From an uncultured Succinivibrio sp. (GTDB lineage Bacteria; Pseudomonadota; Gammaproteobacteria; Enterobacterales; Succinivibrionaceae): a stretch of 64,000 bases of DNA. The stretch spans positions 17,271 to 81,270 of the forward strand of contig CAAGLL010000019.1 in the NCBI GenBank assembly GCA_900770725.1, read 5' to 3'. This document shows positions 7,626 to 15,263 of the stretch, piece after piece. Position 1 is the stretch's first letter, and each line of letters begins with the position of its first letter. The notes under the pieces are model-generated. The model worked only from the letters and a program-made list of their open reading frames with translations, was not told where the DNA came from and ran no database searches. The position numbers were made by a program, and so were the translations under genes.

Positions 7626-7663
7626 GAAGGGCTGCAGCGGCTCCTGCCCCGCTGCAGCCCTTC
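7626..7663. terminator. Bidirectional terminator between cobS-like gene and flgM
   Basis: Perfect 15-bp inverted repeat (7626-7640 with 7649-7663), 8-base loop, between convergent genes. Confidence 0.75.
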
Positions 7664-7681
7664 CCATGGAAGCTTTGGATG

Positions 7682-8062
7682 TCAGCCGAATATCGAGTTC
7701 AGCTCATCCTCGGAATCGATCATCTTTGAGGCGACCGACTCGAAATTGATCTTGTAGCTGCCGCTCTTGATCGCGGCCTTGAGCTTTTCGATCTTGCCCT
7801 GATCCATGCCGTCGGAAGCCTTGGCCTTCTCGGTGGCCTTGGTGAGGGCCTTGGCCGAATCGGTCAGCACGACCGCATCGGCCCTTGAAGAGGCTTCCGG
7901 GGCGATTGCAGCGCCAGTCGACCTCGCATAGGCGGCCGCGCGGGTATTTTCCGCAGCTACCCTTGAAGTCGATGCCTGGTTGTTTTCAGCTTTGGCGCTT
8001 TCCGTGTTGCGCGCTTGTGCCAGCGCATTTCCTGCGCGGCTGCTGAGTGCATCTATTGCCAT
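7682..8062 (-). CDS. flgM: Anti-sigma-28 factor FlgM
   Basis: 126 aa, mostly disordered and Ala-rich, as usual for FlgM. The C-terminal sigma-28-binding stretch is clear (KIEKLKAAIKSGSYKINFES then VASKMI), with the VLTDSAKAL helix before it. FlgM holds FliA inactive until the hook is finished and is then exported. Preceded by a G-rich ribosome-binding site. It lies downstream of flgA on the same strand, but 293 bases separate them. Confidence 0.88.
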   Translation of the reverse strand: MAIDALSSRAGNALAQARNTESAKAENNQASTSRVAAENTRAAAYARSTGAAIAPEASSRADAVVLTDSAKALTKATEKAKASDGMDQGKIEKLKAAIKSGSYKINFESVASKMIDSEDELNSIFG

Positions 8063-8355
8063 TTCAGGCCCCCCGGAGTCCTCTCCATAAGTCTTTCCGC
8101 CTTTATAGTTTAACGTGTTTGCGGCGGTGTTTTTTCTCTGCTCACTTCTATTAACGTACCGTGCGGGATTTTCTTAAGCGTTTTTTTTCGCGTTCCATCG
8201 CGTCTTCAAAAAAGCTTGAAGGATCCACCAGATGGCGGGCACCTGCGGATCTTTCCCTGCGGCATGCTGGATATCGGAACAAACGGCGGAAGCTTTAGCG
8301 CTTTTGGACGTGGCGCTGTGCGGCCATGCCCCAGGAGCCTTGCGGGACGGGCCTG
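8063..8355. other. flgA-flgM intergenic region
   Basis: About 290 bases without a gene. The half next to flgM is AT-rich, with homopolymer T/A runs and a TATAAA-like -10 candidate near 8105, but no convincing -35 and no clear sigma-28 or sigma-54 box. The half next to flgA is normal GC and holds nothing I can identify. Confidence 0.4.
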
Positions 8356-9066
8356 CTAGAGCAGCACCCTGACGGTGCCTGAGGCCGTGACCGTGGCGGT
8401 TATGACCTTCTTTGACTTGGAGTTGCGGACCTGGACCTGGTCGTTGAGGTTGCCGTCGGTCAGGGCCTCGCCCTGGGCCTTGAGCGAGAGGTTCGATGTC
8501 ACGGCCTCGATGTTCACCGGATCGCCGCGGCAGACCATGCAGATGTCGCCGTTGCGGATCTGCTCGCCCTGCCTGATGTCGCGCTTGAGCTTGGCCCCTT
8601 CCAGGGCCTTCTGGTCGTTGATGGCTGACTGGGAGTTCGTGGACTCGTCCACGTAGTCCTCCTTGAGCATGCCAGGGCCGATGACGGTGGCGCGCGGGAG
8701 GTTCGTCGCGGCGGTGACCGAGGGGATGAGCCTCCTCACCGTCACGGGGACGTAGATGGTGTAGCCTGCGCCGGGCTTGGCGCAGGTGATCTTGACCTGC
8801 GAGGATCTGGTGATGCGGCTGCCCTGGAGCTCGGCGGTGAGGTAGCCCTCGCACTTTCCGCCGTAGTCGCGGCGCTCGTCGAGCCTTGCGGCCTTGACGT
8901 CGATCTTCGCGCCGTCCTGCTGCCCCTGCGGGAACTGCGCGAGCACGTACTGCTCGGCCACAGTGCGCAGGAACTCGGCCTCGGCGCTGGTGGCCAGGGC
9001 CGCCGTGGGCGTAAAGGCTGCGGCCAGTGCTGCCGTTAACCCAATGAGCAAGGATGCGCTTTTCAA
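8356..9066 (-). CDS. flgA: Flagellar P-ring chaperone FlgA
   Basis: 236 aa, TTG start at 9066 with GGGGGG four bases upstream and a Sec signal peptide immediately following (cleavage near AALA). The C-terminal half has the FlgA SAF-like landmarks: LPRATVIGPGMLKEDYV, RDIRQGEQIRNGDI, and a closing ASGTVRVLL. FlgA escorts FlgI through the periplasm for P-ring assembly. Divergent from cheV, as in Vibrio. Confidence 0.88.
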   Translation of the reverse strand: MKSASLLIGLTAALAAAFTPTAALATSAEAEFLRTVAEQYVLAQFPQGQQDGAKIDVKAARLDERRDYGGKCEGYLTAELQGSRITRSSQVKITCAKPGAGYTIYVPVTVRRLIPSVTAATNLPRATVIGPGMLKEDYVDESTNSQSAINDQKALEGAKLKRDIRQGEQIRNGDICMVCRGDPVNIEAVTSNLSLKAQGEALTDGNLNDQVQVRNSKSKKVITATVTASGTVRVLL

Positions 9067-9264
9067 GAATCCCCCCGCGCCCGGACAGCCATGTTCCGGG
9101 ACAGACTGAGTTTAGCACATTGGAATGTGAGCTTAATTTGCGTGAAACTTAGTGATCTGGCGGGGGTATTTGCTGATTTGCCTAGCCTTGTCTTGCGGCC
9201 ATGCCTTATCATGGGGGCGTGATGGGGGCTTTGCGCCCCGGAGCATGCATTTCGGAGAATGAAA

Positions 9265-10257
9265 ATGAACGGTGTAATGGACTCGGTCAACGAGCTTACT
9301 GAAATTGTCGGCCAGAACCGCATGGAGCTCCTGCTCTTCAGGCTGTCCGGGCTGTCGCAGCGCTACGGGATCAACGTGTTCAAGGTCCGCGAGGTGCTTC
9401 CTTGCCCGCACCTGACCATAATGCCCAAGCTCCAGAAGTTCGTCATCGGCGTGGCCCACATCCGCGGCCAGACCCTCTCGGTCATCGATCTCGCGATGGC
9501 CATCGGCGGCAATCCGACCAAGAACATCGACAAGTCGTTCATCATCATCGCCGAGTACAACCGCTCCACCCAGGCCTTCCTGGTCTCCTCGGTCGAGCGC
9601 ATCATCAACATGAACTGGAACAAGATCCTCCCTCCGCCGAAGGGGGCCGGCCACAGCAACTACATGACCGCCGTGACCGAGATCGACAACGAGCTCGTCG
9701 AGATCCTCGACGTCGAGAAGATCCTCGAGGAGATCTCCCCGGCGAGCACCAAGTTCTCCGACGCGGTGACCCAGGACGTCTCGTTCGAGGAGAAGTGCAA
9801 GAACGAGCACGTGACCATCCTCATCGCCGACGACTCGCTGGTGGCGCGCAAGCAGGTCAAGGCCTCGCTCAAGCAGATCGGCATCGAGTGCATCGAGTGC
9901 ACCGACGGCCTCAAGGCGCTGAACAAGCTGCGCGAGATCGCCAAGGAGACCGGCGACATCTGCTCGAAGATCAAGCTCGTGATCTCCGACGTCGAGATGC
10001 CGGAGATGGACGGCTACACGCTGTGCGCCAACATCCGCAACGATCCATCGCTCGAGCGGCTCTACATCATCCTGCACACCTCGCTCTCCGGCGTGTTCAA
10101 GATCTCGATGGTGAGCAAGGCCGGCGCCAACGACTTCATCCCCAAGTTCAACCCGGACGAGCTGGCCAAGGCCGTCAAGAAGGGCCTCACCCTGATGGAT
10201 TCAGGCACCAACGGCATGGAGCTCCTGGCCAAGGCCAACAGCCAGCAGCAAAAATAG
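9265..10257 (+). CDS. cheV: Chemotaxis adaptor CheV (CheW-REC)
   Basis: 330 aa. I chose ATG 9265 over ATG 9259 because GGAG at 9254-9257 is 7 bases from it and only 1 base from 9259. Residues 10-155 are a CheW-like domain (YGINVFKVREVL, HIRGQTLSVIDL); residues 183-310 are a response receiver with acidic pair DD at about 188-189, phospho-acceptor Asp about 242 (VISDVEMPEMDGY) and Lys in FIPKF. CheV couples receptors to CheA and adjusts gain through phosphorylation. Followed 44 bases later by cheR. Confidence 0.93.
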   Translation: MNGVMDSVNELTEIVGQNRMELLLFRLSGLSQRYGINVFKVREVLPCPHLTIMPKLQKFVIGVAHIRGQTLSVIDLAMAIGGNPTKNIDKSFIIIAEYNRSTQAFLVSSVERIINMNWNKILPPPKGAGHSNYMTAVTEIDNELVEILDVEKILEEISPASTKFSDAVTQDVSFEEKCKNEHVTILIADDSLVARKQVKASLKQIGIECIECTDGLKALNKLREIAKETGDICSKIKLVISDVEMPEMDGYTLCANIRNDPSLERLYIILHTSLSGVFKISMVSKAGANDFIPKFNPDELAKAVKKGLTLMDSGTNGMELLAKANSQQQK

Positions 10258-10301
10258 TTTAAGATCCCGTCATACGGGGATTGCAGGCAGGAAGGACAAC
10301 G

Positions 10302-11657
10302 ATGTTTTTCTCCTTTTTCAGGCGCAAGCGCGACGATGACGACGAGGACGACTACTACGGCCGCCCCGACGGCGATGACTCGCACGCCGGCGCCGGGAGC
10401 GAATCGCCGCTGCCGCCTGCCATGGGCTCGGGCATAGGCAGGCTCGACCGCCAGAAGCGCCTGGCCTCGCGCACCCAGGGCTCCTTCGGCAGCTCCGCCT
10501 CAAGGCGCGAGCAGTCCGACCGCACCGCCGACGAGCTCAAGCGCCGCTACGCTGAATACGAGCGCACCCACAAGGCCGCATCCGCCTCAACTGGCGCGGC
10601 GGCGTCCGGAACTTCAGCCGCTTCATCGCTGCAGCGCTATGCCGCAGCGCACCGCCCGGTGCTGAAGACCCAGTCCGCACCGCGCGACATGGCGTCGATC
10701 GAAAAGCGCATAAGCGCCATCGGCCGCCCGACGGCCGCGGTCACCGCCTCGGTGGGGCACGGCTTCATCTCAAGGAACCCCGACGTGGTGCCGGCGACCA
10801 ACCGCGCCAAGGCCGCGGCCGGCGGCGGCACGGTGTCCGACATGCAGTACCACCGCTTCGCGGCCTACCTGCAGGAGAAGAGCGGCATCGTGCTGGGCGA
10901 GAACAAGCAGTACCTCGTCAACTCGCGCCTAAACTCGCTCCTCCAAACCTTCCGCTGCGGCTCCATCGACGAGCTGCTCACGCGCTGCATGGACGGCAAG
11001 GACGAGAAGGTTTTCGAGGCGGTGCTCAACGCGATGACCACCAACGAGACGCTGTGGTTCCGCGACACCTACCCCTACCTCGCCCTCTCGAACATCATCC
11101 TCCCCGAGCTGGCCATGCGCGGCAAGTACCCGGTGAGGATCTGGTCCTCGGCCTGCTCGTCGGGCCAGGAGCCGTACTCGATCGCGATCACCGTGCTGGA
11201 GATGCTGGGCCACATGGTCCACATCGATCCCTCGCAGGTGCAGATCATCGCGACCGACCTTTCAACCGACATGCTCTCGCGCTGCCGCGCCGGGTACTAT
11301 GACGCCCATGCGCTCTCAAGGGGCCTGTCGGCAGAGCGCCGCGCCAAGTTCTTCAGGCCGACGCACAACCCGGCGCTGATGCAGATAGACCCCAGGGTCA
11401 AGCACATGGTCGAGTTCCGCCAGATGAACCTCCTGGGCTCCTATGCCCTGATGGGGCGCTTCGACGTGATTTTCTGCCGCAACGTGCTCATCTACTTCAA
11501 CAACGACGTCAAGGCGCAGATCCTGCGCAAGTTCGCGATGTGCCTGAACAAGGGCGGCTACCTGATCCTGGGCTCCACCGAGACCTTGGTGGGGGTTGCC
11601 GACCAGTTCGAGATGATGCGCTGCCACCCGGGGATCATCTACAAGAAGATCCGCTAG
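10302..11657 (+). CDS. cheR: Chemoreceptor methyltransferase CheR with long N-terminal extension
   Basis: 451 aa from ATG 10302 (GGAAGG upstream), against about 275 aa for typical CheR. The last 275 residues are a standard CheR: N-terminal helical domain (FAAYLQEKSGIVLGENKQYL), then the SAM-binding domain (RIWSSACSSGQEPYSIAI, IIATDLSTDMLSRCRAGYY, VIFCRNVLIYF, LILGSTETL). It methylates receptor glutamates using SAM. The first 170 residues start with FFSFFRRKR and an acidic run and are then Ser/Ala/Arg-rich and probably disordered, without a domain I know. Confidence 0.92.
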   Translation: MFFSFFRRKRDDDDEDDYYGRPDGDDSHAGAGSESPLPPAMGSGIGRLDRQKRLASRTQGSFGSSASRREQSDRTADELKRRYAEYERTHKAASASTGAAASGTSAASSLQRYAAAHRPVLKTQSAPRDMASIEKRISAIGRPTAAVTASVGHGFISRNPDVVPATNRAKAAAGGGTVSDMQYHRFAAYLQEKSGIVLGENKQYLVNSRLNSLLQTFRCGSIDELLTRCMDGKDEKVFEAVLNAMTTNETLWFRDTYPYLALSNIILPELAMRGKYPVRIWSSACSSGQEPYSIAITVLEMLGHMVHIDPSQVQIIATDLSTDMLSRCRAGYYDAHALSRGLSAERRAKFFRPTHNPALMQIDPRVKHMVEFRQMNLLGSYALMGRFDVIFCRNVLIYFNNDVKAQILRKFAMCLNKGGYLILGSTETLVGVADQFEMMRCHPGIIYKKIR

Positions 11658-11669
11658 GCTCTATCCACA

Positions 11670-11708
11670 GGAAAAGCAAAGGGACCCAACGGGTCCCTTT
11701 GCTTTTCC
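11670..11708. terminator. Strong bidirectional terminator
   Basis: Perfect 18-bp stem (11670-11687 with 11691-11708) and 3-base loop; A/T-rich stem base gives T-rich exits on both strands. Separates convergent cheR and the CobD-like gene. Confidence 0.85.
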
Positions 11709-11720
11709 CGCCTTTTGAGC

Positions 11721-12710
11721 TTACGCGAGCGCCAGCGGCACCACCATGCAGGCGGTGGCGAAGGCCACGCCCACGAAGCAGGCGCGGCGGGTGATCCTGA
11801 GGGCCGCGTCCTCGCCTGGCTGCTCGAAGCCGCCGATGCGCGGGAAGCGCACCACTTCCCCGCGGTAGCTGCGGGGGCCGCCCATCGAGACGTTCACGCA
11901 GCCTCCCAGGGCGCCCATCGCGTAGCCTGTGGCCGAGTCGGGGTAGTCGAGGGCGCCGCGCACCGCGCGCTTGAAGCTGCGGCGCGGGGAGAGCGAGAGC
12001 GGCATTAAGAGCGTGAGCACGCAGCAGGGCAGCACGACCATCGCCTCGAAGATGCTCAGGATCGGCTGGCCGAAGCTGCGGTACTCGGGGAACTTGGCGG
12101 GGAAGGTGCGCACGAGCACGTTTATGAGCGCCATCGCGATCGCGCCCTCAAGCCCCAGCACCTCGAACCAGGCGATGACCCCCAGCCACGAGGCGGTCAT
12201 CGAGACCGCGGCGTACTCGGACGCGGCCTTGCAGATCCCCATCGGCGAGAGGCGCCCGGTGTCGCGCTGGCAAAAGTGCGAGAGCTCGGCGCGGGCCTTC
12301 TCCTTGTCGCCCTTGCGCAGCGCCGCGCGGGTGCGCAGCGAGCAGCGCACCGCGCTGCCCGAGTCGAGGAGGAAGGGCAGGACCACCAGCGAGAGTATGG
12401 AGTCGAAGCCCGTGAGCGCGTGGAGCAGCAGCACCACGGCCAGCGCGGCGCCGACTATCACGGCGGCGAGCATCCCGCCTGCGAAGTATCCCTGGGCGCT
12501 GGTGTTGGACTGCAAGTTGACCTTGCGGCCCATCGCCCTGAAGATCGGCGCGAGCGCGCCCACCCTGCACGAGCTTGGAATGGGGATCGCAAGCTCGATG
12601 ATGACGGCGGTGAAGGCGATGGCCGAGGGGTGCGAGAAGAAGGCCGACAGGAAGTCCCCGCTCAAGACCTGCGCTCCCAGCTCCTCCACCGCGGCGGAGG
12701 CGCCGTCCAT
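11721..12710 (-). CDS. CobD/CbiB-like membrane protein, divergent
   Basis: 329 aa with several hydrophobic segments. It follows the CobD/CbiB plan: the FCQRDTGRLS segment (CobD: GRDTSxL), a following helix with AASEYAAVSMTASWLGVIAWFEVLG, and a C-terminal segment GYAMGALGGCVNVSMGGP then SYRGE. CobD joins aminopropanol phosphate to adenosylcobyric acid. However the family's NTLDSM(I/V)G motif is replaced by INVLVRTFPA, so catalysis of that step is doubtful. Shares one base with the mtnN stop (TGATG), as I recall is also seen in Vibrio and Shewanella. No other cobalamin gene is in the window. Confidence 0.7.
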   Translation of the reverse strand: MDGASAAVEELGAQVLSGDFLSAFFSHPSAIAFTAVIIELAIPIPSSCRVGALAPIFRAMGRKVNLQSNTSAQGYFAGGMLAAVIVGAALAVVLLLHALTGFDSILSLVVLPFLLDSGSAVRCSLRTRAALRKGDKEKARAELSHFCQRDTGRLSPMGICKAASEYAAVSMTASWLGVIAWFEVLGLEGAIAMALINVLVRTFPAKFPEYRSFGQPILSIFEAMVVLPCCVLTLLMPLSLSPRRSFKRAVRGALDYPDSATGYAMGALGGCVNVSMGGPRSYRGEVVRFPRIGGFEQPGEDAALRITRRACFVGVAFATACMVVPLALA

Positions 12711-13408
12711 CAGAGCAGCGCCATCAGCGCGTTGACGAGCTTGGCGCTCCTTGCTGCGGCCTTGGGCATGAACTCGTCGTAGTTGGCGGTGTTGCCCTCG
12801 GAGGCCTCGTCTGAGACGGCCCTGATGATGAGGAAGGGCACGTGCAGCGTGGTGCAGACCTGGGCTATCGCGGCGCCTTCCATCTCGGCGACCATGGCGT
12901 CAGGGTAGATGGCGCGTATGGCCTCGCGCTTTGACGCGGTGTTGATGAACTGGTCGCCTGAGACCACGAGCCCCTGGCGCGCGCTGTCCTTGAACTCGGG
13001 GAGGTTGCCCGCGGCGATCTCGGCCTTGGCCATGAGCTCGGGATCGGCGTTGAAGAAGCGCTCCTGGCCGGCCATCTGGCCCATCGGGTAGCCGAAGGGG
13101 GTGAGGTCGGCGTCGTGGTAGGCGGCCTTGGAGGAGAACACGGTGTCGCCGATGCGCAGATCGGGGCTGACCGCTCCGGCGCAGCCGGTGTTGATGACGC
13201 GGGTGGCGCCGGCGGCGCAGACGAGCAGGGCGGTGATGGCGCCTGCGGCCACCTTGCCGATGCCGCACTGCACCACCACGGCGTCGCGGCCCTGGAGGGT
13301 CCCGCAGTGGAACTTGCAGCCCCCGATGTCCTTGACGGTGTGGCCCTTGAGCTTGGAGGCGAGGTCCTCGACCTCAGGCTCCATCGCGCCGATGATTCCG
13401 GTAGTCAT
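12710..13408 (-). CDS. mtnN: 5'-methylthioadenosine/S-adenosylhomocysteine nucleosidase
   Basis: 232 aa, the same length as E. coli MtnN, from ATG 13408 (MTTGIIGAMEPEVEDL). Cleaves MTA and SAH to adenine plus the thioribosyl product, in methionine salvage and AI-2 precursor formation. Seen: Glu in the GAMEPE start, the VINTGCAGA and GDTVFSSKAAYHDAD motifs, VAEMEGAAIAQV around the ribose-binding Glu, and RAVSDEAS with the catalytic Asp. The upstream open extension is rejected as it passes through the promoter and hairpin. Translationally coupled to the CobD-like gene. Confidence 0.95.
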   Translation of the reverse strand: MTTGIIGAMEPEVEDLASKLKGHTVKDIGGCKFHCGTLQGRDAVVVQCGIGKVAAGAITALLVCAAGATRVINTGCAGAVSPDLRIGDTVFSSKAAYHDADLTPFGYPMGQMAGQERFFNADPELMAKAEIAAGNLPEFKDSARQGLVVSGDQFINTASKREAIRAIYPDAMVAEMEGAAIAQVCTTLHVPFLIIRAVSDEASEGNTANYDEFMPKAAARSAKLVNALMALL

Positions 13409-13442
13409 TCTGGTTGTGCCTTTTAAATCGTTTTCTCTCCCG

Positions 13443-13467
13443 CCCAGGGCGGCAGCGCCGCCCTGGG
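13443..13467 (-). promoter_or_regulatory. Leader hairpin of mtnN
   Basis: Perfect 11-bp GC stem (13443-13453 with 13457-13467), 3-base loop, between the promoter and start codon of mtnN. No T-run follows in the minus direction, so it is a leader structure rather than a terminator. Confidence 0.5.
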
Positions 13468-13480
13468 GCCCATGACGGCG

Positions 13481-13489
13481 ATTATACCA
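13481..13489 (-). promoter_or_regulatory. Extended -10 promoter of mtnN
   Basis: Minus strand TGGTATAAT (TG, one base, then perfect TATAAT at 13486-13481). No -35 of note. Predicted leader about 65 nt. Confidence 0.55.
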
Positions 13490-13781
13490 ACCAAGGCGGG
13501 GCGGCGCGGAGCGCGGGGAGCGCCCCCGGATCCTGCCCCAAGGCCTGCAAAGTGGAGGGTCACGCACAGTTTTGCGCAAAAGGCCGGGAATAATTTGCGC
13601 ACTCTCGCAATTCCGCCCAAGGTGCGGTGGAACGGCGCTGCAAGGGGTCTCATAATTTAACCAAATGTTGCATGAATAGCGCCGCGCGCCTGCAATGCGC
13701 AGCGGCGCGCCTGGACGGTTATCAGCTGGTGACGGCCGTTCTACAAGAACAATCAAGCAGATATTTCCGGGAGTTGCATAT
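13490..13781. other. mtnN-glgC intergenic region, glgC leader hairpin
   Basis: With the mtnN leader this makes a 373-base gene gap. The glgC side has an imperfect hairpin of 11 pairs (13679-13689 with 13697-13708, one bulged base). A CATAAT box at 13651 lacks a good -35, so the glgC promoter is unresolved. The ribosome-binding site is GGGAG at 13769-13773, a GGA context of the kind CsrA can bind, as it does in E. coli glgC; that is inference only. Confidence 0.4.
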
Positions 13782-15101
13782 ATGGAAAACGCACGCGACG
13801 TTGCTAAACAGACGATGGCGCTGGTTTTGGCCGGCGGCAGGGGCAGCAGGCTGAAGATGCTGACCGACAACAGGGCGAAGCCTGCCGTCTACTTCGGCGG
13901 CAAGTACAGGATCATCGACTTCGCCCTCTCCAACTGCGTCAACTCCGGGATCATGCGCATCGGCGTGGTCACCCAGTACAAGTCGCACTCGCTGCTGCGC
14001 CACCTGCAGTCGGGCTGGTCGTTCCTGCGCAACCAGTTCAACGAGTTCATCGACCTGCTCCCGGCCCAGCAGCGCGTGGACGAGGAGCACTGGTACCAGG
14101 GCACCGCGGACGCCGTCTACCAGAACATCGACATCATCAAGGACCACAGGCCCAAGTACGTGCTGATCCTGGCCGGCGACCATATCTACAAGATGGACTA
14201 CTCGGCCCTCATCATGGATCACATCCGCATGGGCTCCCCGGTCACCGTCGCCTGCATCCCGGTCCCCAGGGAGCAGGCCAGCGCGCTGGGCGTGATGGAG
14301 GTCAACGACGACAACCTCATCACCAAGTTCGTCGAGAAGCCCAAGGATCCGCCCGCGATGCCCGGCAACCCGAACATGTCGCTCGCCTCGATGGGCATCT
14401 ACGTCTTCGACGCGGACTTCCTCTACCAAGTGCTCGACCGCGACGCGGCCACCAAGGGATCGCACCGCGACTTCGGCATGGACATCATCCCGGCCATGGT
14501 GCGCGACCACCTGGCGCACGCCCACGACTTCTCCAAGAGCTGCATCCGCAACCGCGGCAACAAGAGCATCGTCTACTGGCGCGACGTCGGGACCATCGAC
14601 GCCTACTGGGCGGCGAACATGGACATCGCCTCGGTCCAGCCTCAGTTGGACGTCTACGACAGCAACTGGCCTATTTGGACCAACCAGGCCCAGCAGCCGC
14701 CTGCGAAGTTCGTGCAGGACATCAACGGCACCTCCTCCATAGTGAGGAACTCCACCTGCTCTGCAGGCTGCATCATCTCGGGCTCCTCGATAAACCAGTC
14801 GGTGCTCTTCACGTCGGTGAGGCTGCACTCCAACTGCTTCATCTCCGAGTCGGTGATCCTGCCCTTCTGCATCATCCACCGCGGCTGCAGGCTCACGAAG
14901 GTGATCTTAGACCGCGGCGTAGAGGTGCCGCGCGGGCTCATCATCGGCGAGAACGCCGAGCTCGATGCCAAGCGCTTCTACCGCTCCGAAGGCGGCGTGA
15001 CCCTGGTCACCCGCAAGATGATGGAGAACCTGCGCAAGACCGAGCCGCAGATCTTCCAGGACTTCGACAACTACCGCGCCCCGTACATCCCTTCGTACTA
15101 A
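13782..15101 (+). CDS. glgC: Glucose-1-phosphate adenylyltransferase
   Basis: 439 aa from ATG 13782, close to E. coli GlgC. Makes ADP-glucose from ATP and glucose-1-phosphate, the committed step of glycogen synthesis. Seen: the pyrophosphorylase loop ALVLAGGRGSRLKML with AKPAVYFGGKYRIIDFALSN, GTADAVYQN, the catalytic ILAGDHIYKMDYS, VEKPKDPPAMPG, and YWRDVGTIDAYW, followed by a left-handed beta-helix C-terminal domain. It stands alone, without glgA, glgB or glgP nearby. A 29-residue upstream extension was rejected for lack of a ribosome-binding site. Confidence 0.96.
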   Translation: MENARDVAKQTMALVLAGGRGSRLKMLTDNRAKPAVYFGGKYRIIDFALSNCVNSGIMRIGVVTQYKSHSLLRHLQSGWSFLRNQFNEFIDLLPAQQRVDEEHWYQGTADAVYQNIDIIKDHRPKYVLILAGDHIYKMDYSALIMDHIRMGSPVTVACIPVPREQASALGVMEVNDDNLITKFVEKPKDPPAMPGNPNMSLASMGIYVFDADFLYQVLDRDAATKGSHRDFGMDIIPAMVRDHLAHAHDFSKSCIRNRGNKSIVYWRDVGTIDAYWAANMDIASVQPQLDVYDSNWPIWTNQAQQPPAKFVQDINGTSSIVRNSTCSAGCIISGSSINQSVLFTSVRLHSNCFISESVILPFCIIHRGCRLTKVILDRGVEVPRGLIIGENAELDAKRFYRSEGGVTLVTRKMMENLRKTEPQIFQDFDNYRAPYIPSY

Positions 15102-15122
15102 CCTCTGGCAGGGCACAAGGAT

Positions 15123-15150
15123 GCAAGGCCCCCGCATGCGGGGGCCTTGC
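15123..15150 (+). terminator. Terminator after glgC
   Basis: Perfect 28-base palindrome of G/C-rich sequence centred on GCATGC, 21 bases after the glgC stop. Confidence 0.65.
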
Positions 15151-15202
15151 CGTGCCTTGGTGGCACGGGATTTTGCGCAGGTCAGCCTGAGCGCGGCGGG
15201 TC

Positions 15203-15211
15203 TGCTAAAAT
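15203..15211 (+). promoter_or_regulatory. Extended -10 promoter before the acyltransferase gene
   Basis: TGCTAAAAT (TG, one base, TAAAAT). Lies 52 bases before the start codon; no clear -35. Confidence 0.4.
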
Positions 15212-15263
15212 TGGGAGTTGCTTTTCAGAAAACCAATTAAAGACAAGAACGGAAGTTACGACC

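Noticed and set aside
9158..9174. Sigma-54-like site before cheV (TGGCG...TTGCT)
   Set aside because: GG-to-GC distance is one base too long and the -24 element is degenerate.
13722..14879. 385-codon minus-strand open frame opposite glgC
   Set aside because: Antisense shadow of an unmistakable GlgC.
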